Of a stretch of DNA of 64,000 nucleotides, positions 41,092 to 52,734 are shown piece by piece. Each line of letters begins with the position of its first letter. Positions within the stretch are counted from its first letter, which is position 1. The DNA lies in the NCBI GenBank assembly GCA_943704425.1, contig CALSCP010002759.1, positions 53,619-117,618 of the forward strand, given 5' to 3'. The notes below the pieces were generated by a model, which worked only from the letters and a program-made list of their open reading frames with translations, ran no database searches and was not told the origin of the DNA. Both the position numbers and the translations under genes were made by a program. The DNA comes from Ministeria vibrans ATCC 50519. Its lineage: Eukaryota > Opisthokonta > Filasterea.

Positions 41092-44000
41092 TTTTGACGT
41101 ATTTAGTCCTCAACATGAAGCCTCCGGAGATTCTTGCGCTGATTGAGGAGGCAGCGGGCACGCGGATGTTTGAGACGAAGAAGGCTAGCGCACAGAAGAC
41201 GATTGAAAAGAAGGAAAAGAAGATTGACGAGATCAACGCGATTTTGAACGAGGAGATTACGCCAACACTGGAGAAGCTGCGGGGCGAGCGCAGCAACTAC
41301 CTCGAGTATCAGAATGGACAGCGCGAGATGGATCTGTTGATGCGCTTCTGCACCGCCTACGACTATATGACGAGCCAGCGACTGCTGACGGGTGGCACAC
41401 AGGAGCTCGACGAGCTGCACTCGCAAATGGCCGAGCTTAAGTCTCGCGCGCGCAAGATTGACGCTGAGATTATCAATCTGGGGCAGAACGCGACCATTCT
41501 GGAGCGCAAGCGTGACACCGAGGCTGGCGGGAAGCTGACGGATCTGGAGAAAAAGGCGAACGTGTCGAGTCAGGAGCTGGTCAAGACGACAACGGAGCAC
41601 CAGCACCAGACGGAGGCGGTGCAAACAGAGCGGGCAAATCTGGCGTCGCTGCTCAAGACACGCGACGAGACGATCGCTGCCATTGCCGACAAGGAGCGCG
41701 AGCTGGCGGCTGCCGAGGTAGAGCTTGCGGCAGTGCAGACAGCGCATGGCGATGTGGTGTCGCAGCACGAGCAGCTCAAGCGTCAGGTACATGGCTTCTC
41801 GCTCGCCTCCAACGATGGAGGCGTCAAGACACAGACAGACGAGCTTATGGACGCCAAGAAGCAAGCGGGCGAGGCGGCCACCGAGGCCCAGCAGGCGACT
41901 ATGAAGATCAAACACGTCGAGGCAGAGCTGGCGGCCAAGCGCAAGGCAGCCAAGGCAACGGCAGGCGAGTACAGCACTACCAAGGCACGTCTCGAGGCGC
42001 AGCAGAGCGAGGCAATGGCCCTCCTAGCCGAGCTTGAGGCCATTCAGTACGACGGAAAAGCCGAGGCGGCCCTCACCAAGCAGACACTTGAAGAGCACAA
42101 GCGCGTGGCGTCTCTGCGCGAGAAGGTAGATCAGATGGCAGCACAACTGCAGGCACTGGACTTCCAGTACGACAGTCCCTCTGCCAGCTTTGACCATGGT
42201 CGCGTCAAGGGACTCGTCGCACAGCTGATTGACGTGGCCGACACGCGCTATGCGACAGCACTGGAGGTTACGGCCGGCTCGCGTTTGTACAATGTGGTGG
42301 TGGACACCGAGGGCACCGGCAAGGCGCTGCTCGAGAAGGGCAATCTGAAGCGTCGCGTCACCATCATCCCGTTGAACAAGATTAGCGCACAGTCGCTCAA
42401 CGAGTCGACTGTGGCCAACGCACAGCGCATGTGTGGCGCAGCCAATGTGCAGCAGGCTCTTTCGCTCGTGGGCTACGACGACCAGCTCGAGGCCGCAATG
42501 AAGTATGTCTTTGGCACGACACTTGTGTGCGAGACACTCGACATTGCCAAGAAGGTGACCTTTGACAAGTCCATCAAGACGCGCTCGGTGACACTCGACG
42601 GCGACACCTTTGACCCGTCGGGCACGCTCACGGGCGGTGCGCGTTCGCAGCAGCAGCCCGTGCTGTCACGTCTGCAGGAGCTGCGCGACGCACGCACTGA
42701 GCTTGCCGAGCGCAACAGTGCTCTCAAGGAGCTCGATGTGAGTCTGACCAAGATGCGCGAGGCGGCCAAGAGACGCGCGACGCTCGAGAAGAAGCACGAG
42801 TTGCTGGAGCATAGCAACGCGCTGTTTGCCGAGCGTGTGCAGTCGAGCCCGCACTTTCGTCAGATGGAGGAGCTCGATACGCTTGCGGCCTCCATTGAGA
42901 CGCTCAAAACGGCCGTCGACGTGGCAAAGCAACAGGAGAAGCAGCTCAAGGAGCGCGTGAAGCGCATCGAGGACGACATGAAGCACGGCCAGGCGAAGAA
43001 GAAGGACGAACTGAAGAAGCTGCAGACCGCACTGGCAGCGGCTAAAAAGGCACTGACGCTGTCGCAGAAGCAGCACCAGGAGGCCGAGACGCATGTTGAG
43101 AGCCTGCGTCTCGAGCTGGCCGAGCTGCACAACGAGGTCAAGGCGCTTGGGGAGCAGGCGACTGCGTCGGAGGCGGCCATTGCCAAGCTGGTGAATGACG
43201 TGGACAAGGCGGAGCGTGCGCGCGAGATGGCCGCGCAGCGTTACGATGAGGCCAAGGACGCACTGGACGAGGTCAAGGCAAAGCTGGCGGCGGCCAACGA
43301 TGAGATTGGCGGTCTGCGTGCGCAGTGCGAGGCGCTCGCAACGGAGAAGACAGACGGGGCGCTGCAGCTGAAGAAGAAGGAGCATGCGCTGCAGAAACTG
43401 ACGGTAGAGACCAAGGAGGCAGGCAAGCAGGTGGACGCACTGGCATCGCGCAACCCGTGGATCGCACAGGAGCAGGTGCACTTTGGCAAGGTCAACACCG
43501 ACTATGACTTTAGCAAGAAGAACCCAGCCGAGTGCCGCCGCAAGCTCAACAAGCTGCGCGACAACCAGAGCGAGCTGGCCAAGGGTATCAACATGAAGGT
43601 GATGAACATGTTTGGCAAGGCCGAGCAGGAGTACACGGATCTCCTGAAGAAGAAGACCATTGTTGAGCAGGACAAGGAGAAGATTGGAAAGGTGAAAAAA
43701 AAATAACACAAATATATAATTAATAATCTTTTTAATGGCATGATGAGAACAAAGAATCTAAACTGTGCGTTTTTTATATATATCATAGGCCATTGACGAT
43801 CTGGATGAAAAGAAGAACGAGGCGTTGCGCAAGACGTATGTGCAGGTGAACCGTGACTTTGGCAGCATCTTCTCAACGTTGCTGCCGGGTGCGAACGCTA
43901 AGCTGTCGCCGCCCGAGGGAGGCACTGTGCTCGATGGACTGTGTGTGCGTGTGGCGTTTGGAGATTCGTGGAAGGAGTCGCTAACTGAGCTGAGTGGAGG

Positions 44001-44409
44001 GCAAAGGTCTCTGGTGGCACTGTCCTTGATTCTGTCGCTGCTGTTGTTCAAGCCGGCGCCCATGTACATTCTCGACGAGGTTGACGCCGCTCTCGATCTG
44101 TCGCACACGCAAAACATTGGGCACATGCTCAAGACGCACTTTTCGCACTCACAGTTCATTGTCGTGTCGCTCAAGGACGGCATGTTCAACAACGCAAACG
44201 TGCTCTTCAAGACCAAGTTTGTCGACAACATCAGCACAGTCACGCGCATCGCACAACAACAAAAGGCACTCGGTGCAAGCAGCGAGGAGGCCAAAGAGAA
44301 CGCCAGTGCGTCCACCGCCGCCAAGGGCAAGGGCAAGGCACCCGCCAAGACAGCCGTCCGAGGACGAGCCGCTGCTGCCACGGCAGGTGCTTCAACCTCG
44401 TCTATTTGA
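36680..44409 (+). CDS. SMC2: Condensin subunit SMC2, interrupted by ~3.5 kb
   Basis: Exons 36680-36773, 37030-37103, 37181-37263, 37338-37543, 41107-43691 and 43789-44409 join in perfect phase to 1220 aa, the normal SMC2 length. The N-terminus is [18 protein letters not shown], with Walker [19 protein letters not shown] and then [14 protein letters not shown]. After the long break comes [19 protein letters not shown]. Two coiled coils flank a hinge near [20 protein letters not shown]. The end has the ABC signature [16 protein letters not shown], Walker [21 protein letters not shown] and a basic Ala/Lys tail. The wording is SMC2, not SMC1/3/4. Role: ATPase core of condensin, which compacts mitotic chromosomes. 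Between 37543 and 41107 lie parts of two unrelated genes. The donor at 37544 and acceptor at 41106 still fit (g + tc gives Val), so it is either one giant intron or a misjoin in its CT repeat. Confidence 0.93.
37637..37696. repeat. (CT)n tract ending in a 9-base N gap
   Basis: A CT run begins about 90 bases into the fourth SMC2 intron and is broken by nine N at 37688-37696. It marks the left border of the segment that interrupts SMC2. Confidence 0.95.
37697..38510. repeat. Ten 81-bp tandem repeats
   Basis: The units keep TCCTCCTTTTC(T/A)ATTTCTGCGTCTGGA and CTCACTTCCATGTCATTCCCC almost unchanged. A variable patch of four to five codons in the middle (SYG, DRG, ENN, TSG, FTG and so on) differs from unit to unit. 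Confidence 0.92.
37697..38931 (+). CDS. 27-residue-repeat (LRR/L-domain-like) protein, 5' partial
   Basis: The frame is open from the N gap to a stop at 38929-38931, so the N-terminus is missing. Ten tandem units of 81 bases encode [27 protein letters not shown]. An eleventh, degenerate unit and a 130-residue cap follow ([40 protein letters not shown], ending SGYGSLELC). The cap wording resembles receptor-L-domain or BspA-like leucine-rich surface proteins, with hydrophobics at regular spacing. The cysteines near the end (LALCQSL, LELC) also fit an extracellular cap. There is no membrane anchor at the C-terminus. This is probably a fragment of a large cell-surface or secreted protein. A second frame is also open through the repeats. 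Confidence 0.65.
38932..39696. other. Intergenic, AAT-rich microsatellite region
   Basis: Between the convergent repeat protein and CDK5RAP1. Positions 38980-39230 are a mosaic of AAT runs and a unit reading ACCAAAAATAAAAAGAATA, repeated four to five times. The rest is AT-rich with no coding signal. Confidence 0.6.
39697..40818 (-). CDS. CDK5RAP1: CDK5RAP1-type tRNA methylthiotransferase, 5' truncated
   Basis: Exons on the minus strand: 40818-40738, 40621-40566, 40509-40355, 40157-40032, 39959-39860, 39803-39697, all in phase. The visible part is the C-terminal half of a MiaB/CDK5RAP1 enzyme: [70 protein letters not shown] and then the TRAM-like [20 protein letters not shown]. The family adds a methylthio group to i6A37 of tRNAs, using radical SAM chemistry and two Fe-S clusters. 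The N-terminal UPF0004 domain and the CxxxCxxC radical-SAM cluster should lie above 40818. There the sequence runs instead into the CT repeat and exon 5 of SMC2. The gene is cut by the same border that ends the SMC2 insert, so it is broken here or its front lies elsewhere. Confidence 0.87.
39991..40005. repeat. Telomere-like TTAGGG motif
   Basis: ATTAGGGTTAAGGGG lies in an intron of the CDK5RAP1 fragment. It is one degenerate pair of TTAGGG units on the plus strand. Confidence 0.5.
40297..40314. repeat. Interstitial telomere-like (CCCTAA)3
   Basis: Three exact CCCTAA units lie in an intron of the CDK5RAP1 fragment. A decayed copy, CCTAACACTAATGAC, follows about 15 bases later. Confidence 0.75.
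40930..41085. repeat. CT-rich repeat with TATCACTTTGTTTC unit
   Basis: The intron upstream of SMC2 exon 5 reads CTCTCTATCACTTTGTTTCTTTCTCC and then a long (CT)n run up to the acceptor at 41106. It forms the right border of the segment interrupting SMC2. Confidence 0.9.
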
Positions 44410-44589
44410 ATGTATCACACGAATGCCCTCATTTGTGCGCGTGAGGGACGGCAGACTCGATGCGTATGTATGTGTGTGTGTGTGTGTGTGTGTGTCAAAG
44501 AGAAAGAGAGAGGATACAGAGTACAAAATAATCAAGATTTAATCATACAAAACAAACAGTACAAAACTTCCAAGAGTGTGAGTGTGTGG

Positions 44590-46510
<1,921 letters not shown>

Positions 46511-46629
46511 CAATTGAGCAAAAAAAAAATGCGTTGTTAATGTTTTTAGTTTTTAGTTTTGAAAATATGAAGACAGAAGAGTGAGAACAGCTCAGCTCAA
46601 GTGAATAAAAGTTAAACAATACACTTCTC
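46511..46629. promoter_or_regulatory. 119-bp divergent promoter, PAQR / MRH gene
   Basis: The start codons of a multi-span receptor and a secretory-pathway protein are 119 bases apart, head-to-head. The stretch is AT-rich with A-runs and no obvious TATA box. Confidence 0.4.
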
Positions 46630-47919
46630 ATGATCTTATTACTACTCGCGCTGAGCGGCAGCCTTGCATTCGGCGATCGCATTCCTATGAAAGTGATCGA
46701 GCACGCGGCGTCGCCCAGCGGGGCGGGACTTTCCGGTGGTTCGCTGGGGATCACCACGAACACTCCAGACTTGTCGTCCATGATCCCCCCGGCTCGCCAC
46801 AACGAGTTTACCGGCCCCGAAGACCTTCGGCCGCTTGTGGGCCGCTGCATGACAACGGTCCAACGCAATTACCACGTAAGTTGGGTTGGGAAAAGGCGTT
46901 TTTGTGTGACACTTTTCGCGATGCGTTTTGTGCCGTCTCTGCTTTAGTGGCGTGTGTGCCCATTCGACAACGTTACACAAGCAGATCTGTCGTCAGCGTG
47001 GGGTGCATACCGTGGCACACTGGGTGTGTTCGAGCAGTGGACGCTGGACCTCAGGGCGCGCGACGACGACGACTCTTCGCGCGCAGCTCCCGTCGCCGTC
47101 ATGCAGTTCACCAATGGCGACGCCTGCTCTGCCAGCATCCGCCGCAGCGAGGTCCACTTCAGCTGCGGCCCCGAAGAGAAGATTCGAACGGTTGACGAGA
47201 TCCAGACGTGTGTGTACGAGCTGTACGTGGAGACGCCTCTGTGGTGCAATGCGTCGCTCCTCGTCGACCACGCCGCCGAGTACATTTGCAATGTCAATGC
47301 CACGGCAGGGCCCTTCTCGGACGAACTCGATGCAGCCATTGCGCTGCTTGACGAGCGTCTTGACGAAGGGGAGCTGACGGGACAGGGTTACCGACGACGC
47401 AAGCTGGCTCTGTTACAACGCCATGGAGTGTGCGAGGGACGCAGTGTGGAGCGCACTGCGCCTGTTCCTGCCACTGCCGACTCGTCGTCGTACTCGTACC
47501 AATATAAGTATGAGCCGGCGCGCACGCTTTATGACTGTGAGCTGGATCTCGTCAAGGTTAAGCGGCAGTTGGAGCGGGCAATGCAGCTCTTTAACTTCAC
47601 AGAGGAACAGCTCACGGAAGATGAGAGTGCTTCCAACGATGAGGTGGTGTCGAGTGGAGTGGAAGGAGGAGAAGGGAGTGTAGAGACGAATGGCACTGGT
47701 GTGAGGGTCGCGGGCAACTCGACTGTGGTTGAGGAAGAGAGCGCGCGTGCAATTGACTTGTCGCCCGAGCAACAGTATAACGCGAGTGCCAATGACACCG
47801 CTGCGGTGGCGCTGACTGACGGCGAAAATGGTGCTGGGGTACCAGCGGAAGGTGAACAAGAGGAAATCGAAGAAGGAGTTGGAGTGGAAGAAGAAGAAGA
47901 AGAGGGAGAGAAAATTTAA
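46630..47919 (+). CDS. MRH-domain secretory protein (GNPTG-like)
   Basis: Two exons, 46630-46875 and 46948-47919, phase 0, 405 aa. A signal peptide (MILLLLALSGSLAFG) is followed by an MRH domain: GRCMTTVQRNYHWRVCPFDN with VTQ, then GTLGVFEQWTLDL, MQFTNGDACSASIRRSEVHF and TCVYELYVETPLWCN. Cysteine spacing and wording are closest to the gamma subunit of GlcNAc-1-phosphotransferase (GNPTG), with glucosidase II beta as the alternative. MRH domains bind mannose-type N-glycans in the ER or Golgi. The second half has a short helical part and an acidic Asn/Glu-rich tail with several NxT sites. No ER retention signal ends the protein (EEGEKI). Confidence 0.82.
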
Positions 47920-48075
47920 GACAGAGAGAAGAGTAATTTGTACAGAGCAAAATGATGTTATATTCTTTTTACAAGGCACATGCAATCACGATTAAATATA
48001 TATAATTATATAGAGAGCATTAAATATATATATATATATATATAAATTATAGAGAGAGAAGGGAGAACACAATGG

Positions 48076-48584
48076 TCAGCGTGACTCGTCGTTGAGTGTT
48101 TCGGGCGCAATCACTTTCATCACAGCATAGGCAAATTCGTCAACGACCGGATACGCTAACGCGGCCGACAGCGCCTTCTCCGGGTCGCTCGAGTTGGCAA
48201 CATTTGTAAGCATGGTGCGCAGGTGGACGTTGTGGAGCTGTTCGCAGACTGTAGGGTCGTCAGCGAGCGAGAGGAGTTTTTCGCGTGCAACAATGTCTTC
48301 CTTGCGCTCGTCTTGTGCGACGTCTGGATGCGGCGCAGGCGGCACTCGCAGGTCGGCTGTGGCACGTGCTTTGGCATTGAGCAGCGGTACGGGGGCAGCC
48401 GTCGCGGCAGGAGCGAAGCAGGGCTGTTGCTGTTTGTGCACTCTACAGACAGAACACACTTAGAGTCGATTTGCGGACAGGTTTGATGTGGATACTTGTA
48501 ACACGCGACGCAACAGTATCGGATGAGACATGTGGAGCACTTGTAGGCAGCCGAGTCGGCAGAGCAGACGTAGCAAGAGGGCAT
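48076..48584 (-). CDS. HIT-type zinc-finger protein, ZNHIT3-like
   Basis: Two exons on the minus strand, 48584-48496 and 48442-48076, 151 aa. The first exon has the HIT finger CYVCSADSAAYKCSTCLIRY and CCVACYK. Splicing out 53 bases continues it as VHKQQQPC, giving the final His and Cys ligands. The C-terminal part LRTMLTNVANSSDPEKALSA then VVDEFAYAVMKVIAP matches the helical end of ZNHIT3/Hit1, a factor for assembly of box C/D snoRNPs. The size also fits (ZNHIT3 is about 155 aa). Reading through the intron gives a different, non-family tail, so the spliced form is preferred. Confidence 0.83.
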
Positions 48585-48696
48585 GAGAACAGAGATACAA
48601 TTAGTGTGATAACTGATAAGTGAGTCTGTGATTATATGTGATTGATGCAAAATTGTAAACAGTTTTATTGTGTCTTCTTCTTCTTCTAAGTTTTAG

Positions 48697-51600
48697 TCAT
48701 CTTGTTTCCCTATTCGCGTGATTTTGACAACGACATTTGAACATGACACCAGTGGTAAGAGTTGGGGTCGTATGAGGCAAAAGAAACACTGCTGGGGCAA
48801 CTCTCAGAGTAGACGGGCATAGAGGACACGATCCTCTTCGTCTCTGATAGCCTTCTATCGCTGACATTTGCGTTAAGTTCGCCCTGGACACAATTGTGTT
48901 GCACACAATGGCATCGGTCAGAGTGGCATCGCCAAATGCCGAGAGGGAAAAGTTGGTGTCGGTGAGATTGGCGGACGTCAAATTTGCGCTCTGCAGAGCG
49001 GCATTGGTGACTGTTGCCCGAGTCAGGTTCGCGGAAGTCAGATTGGCAAAAGCCAACTTGGCAAACGTCAGATTACAGTCAGAAAAGTCACACAAAGATA
49101 GATTGCAGTTGCGAAAGTCACAACCCTCCAGTATCAACCCGGAAAAGTCGATTCCAGAAAAGTCAGTACCCTCAAACGAAGCCCCTTTCAACGACAGCGC
49201 ACTCTTCAGGCTCGCAATCTCAATCGTCGCCCCCGTCAGAACAGCACGCGTCAATTCACTCCCTGTCAAGTCTGCGCACGCCAGGGTCGCCTCAGCCATG
49301 TTTGCTTCTGTAAAATTGCAATTATTAGACAGGTCCGCAGCGGTCATATCGGCACCAGTCAACACTGCCTTGCAAAAGTCGGTCATGCCAAAAGTGCACT
49401 TTGCAAACTGCGCCTTGGTTAGATTGGCGCAGTCAAAGTTGGTATGCCTCATATTGCAGTACGAGAAAGAGGCCCCCGACAGGTCTGCACCCGTCAGATT
49501 CACGCGAGACAGGTCAATGCCAACCAGCTTTGCATCGACAAGCGTCGCGTGTCTCATTGTGCTCGTCACAGTCACGTTGGTCAGATGAACGCCAGTCAAG
49601 TTCGTTTTTTGCAGCACCGCGTTAGTGAGATTGGCACCACATAGTATCGCATCGGCAAGTGATGCGCAGGCAAGGTCTCCCTCGGTCACATCGGCTTCGG
49701 TGAGATTGGCACCCGTCAATGTCGCACTGCAGAGCTTCGCATGGGAAAGGTTCGTGTGGGACAGATTGGCGTACGACAGATCCGCACCGTTGGCATTTAC
49801 ATGCGACAGATCGCACTCAGCAAAGAATGTCTTGACAGCGCTCACCCCAATCATGCTCGACCGTGACAGGTTTGCACGCGTCACATTGGCAGAGTTTAAT
49901 GTAGCTTGGTCCAGCAATACTCCAACGGCCGTTGCACAAGAAAGAGTTGCATCAGACAGATCCGCTTCCTTCAGTTTCGCAGACTGCAGGTCGGCCATGG
50001 AAAATGTCGCATTGGTCGCAGTCACTCTGGACAGGTTCGCTTCGACAAGGTTCGCTTCGGACAGGTTTGTCTCGTGCAACGTAGCACCAAAAAGATCAGC
50101 GCTAAAGAGTTGGGCACGCGAGAGATCAGCGCAAGACAAATCTGCTTTGACAAGCGTCGCGCTCGTGAGCTCGGCCAACACAAATGTGGCACTGGTCGCC
50201 GACACCTGTGATAGATTCGCCCCCTCCATGTTAGCTTCTGTCAGGTTCGCCATGTGCAGTGTAGCACCGGCCAGCGTTGCGCGCTTGAGTGTTGCACGCG
50301 TCAAATCGGCATGAGACAATACGGTGGTCGTCAGGTTTGCGTCGGTGAGGTCAGCCGAAACGAGTGTCGCCTTGGTCGCCAGGGCGCCAGCCAGACTCGT
50401 CCCGACCAGATTCGCCTCGTTCAAGTTCGCTTCGTTGAGTGATGCGCCCACCAGCGTCGCATGGGAGAGCGTCGCACGCGACAGATCAGCGCACGCCAGT
50501 CGAGCATCGGTGAGATTAGCACTGGTGAGATCGGCCGAGGCAAGAGACACGTTGACGGCAGACACACCGGAGAGATTGGCGGAAGTGAGAGTTGCCATGG
50601 CCATGTTCGACTCGTGGAGTGATGCGCCTTGCAACGACGCGCCAAACAGATTCGCCGATGACATGTCTGCATTAGACAGGTCGGCTCCGTCTAGAGTAGA
50701 TTGCGCCAAGTTGGCCGAGACAAGTGATACTGAGGTCATAAGCGCGCGCGATATAGTGGCGCACGTCAGCACCGCATTAGACAAGTCAGCGCCCGTGAGC
50801 GTTGCGCCTGTGAGATCTGCTTCCGTCAGATTGCACTCAACAAGCGTTGCATTGGAGAGGTTGGTGCCTGATAGATTGGCACCAGTGAGCACAGCGCCAC
50901 TCAAGTCCACGCCACGCAGGTCACGGCCGCTCAGGTCACAGCGAGCAAGAGACACATGCGTCAACAGGCAGCCCGTCAGAGAAGCACCCACCACCACTGC
51001 ATCGGCGAGACACGCTGTGCGCAGGTCTGCTCCTGCCAAGTTTGCATTGTGCAGGCGTGCTCCAGTCAAATCTGCATTGCCCAACAGTGCGTCGCGCAGG
51101 TCGGCACCGCGCAAGTCACACTGCACTAGAGTCGCGTCGGTGAGTGTGGCAGAACGCAGACACGCGTCAATCGCCACTGCACCCGTCAGGTCCGCCTCTC
51201 GCAGCTGTGCCCTGTCCAACAGCGTCTCGCGAAGCATCGCACTGGGCATCGACACGCCACGCAGGTCCATTGAGCTCATGACACAGCGCGGCAGTTGTGC
51301 ACCCTTGCCGAAATTGAAGTAGGTGAGCTTGAGAGCACGCAGGTCGCAGCAGGGCAGGCGGGTGGGCAGCACCGACAGCGACAGCGCCATGCAGTCGTCG
51401 GAGAGCTGTGTGAGGTGCCGTCGTGCACTCAGCTCCGTCGCAAGATGGGTAAACTGAAAGAACTCACACTCGCATATGAGGTGTTCTAGATCGGCATTGG
51501 ACGTCGCTTGTGGCGTCGCACCTGAGCGTAAGTATGACAAGAGTCGCGAGAATGTGACACAGTCGCGCTCAAAAAAGAGGACACCTTCTTTGCGTGAGGT

Positions 51601-52533
51601 CCACTCAACACGCGCGTCCATTATTTTGGCCAACAGACAGTCCGGTTCGCGCGCAACGACTGTCTCGCGTGTCAAATTGAACAGCTTTTCGCCCACACAC
51701 ACCGTGTCGTCGAGTGCAATCTGTCGCTTCTGCAACACCCGTGACAAGTTGGTCATCTCAAAAAAATCACACTCGCAGAGAAGACGCTCCAGTTCGGCAC
51801 GACAGGCTGCGGCGGGCACTATACCGGTGCGCAGGTAGGACAAGAGAGTGCGAAAGAGAACCGCGTCACGGTCAAAAAACACCTCGTCATCGTCGTACTT
51901 GATGCACCCCTCTGCGATTCGCGCCAGCAGGCTCTCGGGCTCTCGGTCGGTCGCGGTGCGCCGTGACATTGTAAACGACTGTTCGCCAACAGTGACGGTG
52001 AAGCGTGTCTGCTTGAGGCGTGCAGCGTCCTCGACTTTGCTCTGCACCCGCACAAAGCACTCTTGTTGTGTTTGCAACTCTGCGCGGTGAGCGAGCAGTT
52101 GCTCGCGCTCGCTGTCAAGCTCAGCATTACGCTGGGCGCAACAAAGTGCGACCTCAGCGTCAAGCGAGTCGCGTGCGCTTGCTAGCTCGGCGTCAAGCTC
52201 GGCACGACGACGCGCCACTTCCGCGTCAAACTCTTCGCGACGTTGCGACAGTTCTCTGTCAAAAGCAACGCGCTCCGCTTCAATCGCGGCCCGTGACAGC
52301 AAAACATCATTGCGTTCGGCGTCGATCTGCGCCTGAGACTCTTCGAGACGCCGCTGGATTTCGGTGTCAGCGGCCTGTTTTGCCGCCTCAAGTCGCCGGT
52401 GAAACGCCGCCTCGTACGCCGCCAGTGCGGATTCCTTCTCCTCCCGTACGCGCGCAGTCGAAGCCGTCACCTCCTGAAGAATTGTGTCCAGTGCCTTGAT
52501 GTGACCCGCAAATGATGTTGACTGTGTAGTCAT
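48697..52533 (-). CDS. Coiled-coil, double BTB (KCTD-type), giant pentapeptide-repeat protein
   Basis: A single exon of 1278 aa. Residues 20-165 are a charged helical region with runs such as EIQRRLEESQAQIDAER. Two KCTD/T1-type BTB domains follow: 177-262 (VTVGEQSFTMSRRTATDREP, FFDRDAVLFRTLLSYLRTG) and 275-365 (VGEKLFNLTRETVVAREPDC, FERDCVTFSRLLSYLRSG). From about 420 to 1225 the protein is an almost unbroken chain of pentapeptide repeats (A(D/N)LxX), roughly 150 units, predicted to form a right-handed four-sided beta helix over 150 Angstrom long. KCTD proteins such as KCTD9 pair one BTB with a few pentapeptides and serve as CUL3 ligase adaptors. This protein has two BTBs and far more repeats. 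The last 50 residues are basic with some Cys. No intron was found. Confidence 0.9.
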   Translation of the reverse strand: MTTQSTSFAGHIKALDTILQEVTASTARVREEKESALAAYEAAFHRRLEAAKQAADTEIQRRLEESQAQIDAERNDVLLSRAAIEAERVAFDRELSQRREEFDAEVARRRAELDAELASARDSLDAEVALCCAQRNAELDSEREQLLAHRAELQTQQECFVRVQSKVEDAARLKQTRFTVTVGEQSFTMSRRTATDREPESLLARIAEGCIKYDDDEVFFDRDAVLFRTLLSYLRTGIVPAAACRAELERLLCECDFFEMTNLSRVLQKRQIALDDTVCVGEKLFNLTRETVVAREPDCLLAKIMDARVEWTSRKEGVLFFERDCVTFSRLLSYLRSGATPQATSNADLEHLICECEFFQFTHLATELSARRHLTQLSDDCMALSLSVLPTRLPCCDLRALKLTYFNFGKGAQLPRCVMSSMDLRGVSMPSAMLRETLLDRAQLREADLTGAVAIDACLRSATLTDATLVQCDLRGADLRDALLGNADLTGARLHNANLAGADLRTACLADAVVVGASLTGCLLTHVSLARCDLSGRDLRGVDLSGAVLTGANLSGTNLSNATLVECNLTEADLTGATLTGADLSNAVLTCATISRALMTSVSLVSANLAQSTLDGADLSNADMSSANLFGASLQGASLHESNMAMATLTSANLSGVSAVNVSLASADLTSANLTDARLACADLSRATLSHATLVGASLNEANLNEANLVGTSLAGALATKATLVSADLTDANLTTTVLSHADLTRATLKRATLAGATLHMANLTEANMEGANLSQVSATSATFVLAELTSATLVKADLSCADLSRAQLFSADLFGATLHETNLSEANLVEANLSRVTATNATFSMADLQSAKLKEADLSDATLSCATAVGVLLDQATLNSANVTRANLSRSSMIGVSAVKTFFAECDLSHVNANGADLSYANLSHTNLSHAKLCSATLTGANLTEADVTEGDLACASLADAILCGANLTNAVLQKTNLTGVHLTNVTVTSTMRHATLVDAKLVGIDLSRVNLTGADLSGASFSYCNMRHTNFDCANLTKAQFAKCTFGMTDFCKAVLTGADMTAADLSNNCNFTEANMAEATLACADLTGSELTRAVLTGATIEIASLKSALSLKGASFEGTDFSGIDFSGLILEGCDFRNCNLSLCDFSDCNLTFAKLAFANLTSANLTRATVTNAALQSANLTSANLTDTNFSLSAFGDATLTDAIVCNTIVSRANLTQMSAIEGYQRRRGSCPLCPSTLRVAPAVFLLPHTTPTLTTGVMFKCRCQNHANRETR

Positions 52534-52734
52534 TGCAAAAGAAAGTGGGGAAATTATTAATTAAAGCTGATTATTTTTCTACTAAATACTGAAATAGAAG
52601 ACCCAGCCTTGGCGCACAGCCTTGGTGCACAGCCTTGGCTGCCTTGTCGACTTGCCGTTCTTCTCGACGAACTTCAACTCAATTCCCATTTTCTATTGAC
52701 TATTCCATTCTTATTCTTCTCATTTCAATTCAAC
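52534..52734. promoter_or_regulatory. 201-bp divergent spacer
   Basis: Head-to-head spacer between the pentapeptide protein gene and the small unknown gene on the plus strand. It contains a short tandem duplication of CAGCCTTGG-like words near 52602-52630. Confidence 0.35.

Noticed and set aside
42666-43709. 347-residue Leu-rich frame on the minus strand
   Set aside because: Shadow of the SMC2 coiled coil, caused by GAG/CTC-rich codons.
50324-51322. 332-residue frame on the plus strand
   Set aside because: Antisense to the pentapeptide repeats; the periodicity makes several frames stay open.
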